Assembly: GCA_905221605.1 (NCBI GenBank)
Contig: CAJNDS010002591.1
Coordinates: forward strand, 192,679 to 256,678
From: Symbiodinium natans
Lineage: Eukaryota > Sar > Dinophyceae > Suessiales > Symbiodiniaceae
Length of the DNA: 64,000 bases
Direction: 5' to 3'
Below, piece after piece: positions 63,406 through 64,000 of this stretch (positions within the stretch are counted from its first letter, which is position 1; every line of letters begins with the position of its first letter). The notes below the pieces were generated by a model. The model was given only the letters and a program-made list of their open reading frames with translations. It was not told where the DNA came from and ran no database searches. The translations under genes and the position numbers were made by a program.

Positions 63406-64000
63406 GGCCTTAAGTAGGGGGCGGGGCGCCTTCATTGACAGTTGCCCCTTAGGCCCGCCTTTAGGTCCGAACAGGGGCTGCGTTTTGGGGATCAACAGGG
63501 CTAGGCCTCCGATTCTTTGGGTGCAGTTCACTCATGCAGCTCCTTAGCCATATGTTTCTCCCTGGCAACGCTGGACCTCAGGGACCAGGGATGAGTCCTT
63601 GGTTCAGAGCCCTACACTACAACAAAGCAGGTTTTTGGTACATCTTGACCCTCCTATCCACATGCTGCTTTCGTTGCCCACGGTCTCAAGATTGGTAGCT
63701 GACCCCCGATCCTTGAAAAAACTGTTCGTACTTCCCCCTCGTTGAGGGCCTTGTTGCAAGTTATCCGACTCTGAAAGGTACCGGTTTGGGACCTTATTCT
63801 AAGCTCCTTCCGGGCCCCCACAAGGGACCCCAAACCCTAGAACAGCCCTGCCACCAGAAAAGGCCAGGCACCGCAAACCCCAAAAAGATGAATCAGCCCC
63901 AAAAGACCCAAACCCACCTCAGAAACTCCCAAGCCTTAAACCCCCTAAGCCCCACCTCAAAAGCCCCTAAGCCTGAAGTCCCTCAACCCCCATGAAGCCC
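63406..64000. other. Right-edge sequence, no gene recognised
   Basis: The end (63820-64000) is rich in CCCCAAACCC and AAACCCCCTAAGCCCC words, i.e. degenerate telomere-type repeat. No exon could be matched to the ABC domain. Confidence 0.45.

Overview
This window looks like nuclear DNA of a dinoflagellate, most likely a Symbiodiniaceae/Suessiales-type genome. The evidence is: interstitial TTTAGGG/CCCTAAA arrays; a multi-exon gene joining Calx-beta repeats to an ABC-transporter membrane domain, a combination known from these algae; very short exons with some non-GT donors; a long single-frame Ty1/copia element; decayed tyrosine-recombinase/methyltransferase elements of dinoflagellate type; and a possible spliced-leader relic in an LTR. 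No bacterial or organellar gene organisation was seen. All gene calls come from reading the sequence by eye; no searches were run.

Layout. 1-3.3 kb: a minus-strand gene made of about eleven short Ala/Lys/Pro-rich exons, function unknown, with CCCTAAA-like repeats in its introns. 3.4-7.2 kb: non-coding DNA with a short palindromic element, a CACACC microsatellite and a ~580-bp inverted repeat. 7.2-9.6 kb and 29.8-35.4 kb: two blocks of one AT-rich tandem repeat of about 1.9-2.1 kb. These blocks are really one array, split by a 20-kb insertion. The insertion starts and ends with units of a 1,306-bp tandem module that carries two small minus-strand ORFs, one ubiquitin-like. The third module unit is itself broken by a 17.3-kb GC-rich block (12.3-29.6 kb). 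That block holds several satellites and, on the minus strand, a frameshifted retroelement with gag-like proteins, a tyrosine recombinase and a SAM methyltransferase-like domain; no reverse transcriptase was seen.

35.4-38.9 kb: a decayed kelch-repeat gene with a Ser/Thr-rich tail. 38.9-48.8 kb: a structurally complete Ty1/copia retrotransposon with two near-identical LTRs, a primer-binding site and one 2,665-residue ORF (gag, protease, integrase, reverse transcriptase, RNase H, and an unusual ~670-residue C-terminal extension). 48.8-57.3 kb: repeat fragments and no recognisable gene.

57.35-62.6 kb and probably beyond the right edge: a plus-strand gene encoding a Calx-beta/ABC-transporter membrane protein. 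Its introns are largely telomere-type repeats, and one contains a small terminal-inverted-repeat element. The two host genes diverge from a ~54-kb transposon-filled interval. The most unusual features are introns built of telomere-type repeats on both flanks, a family of tiny palindromic elements (one filling an intron), the discrete 1,306-bp module, and the readable order of nested insertions.
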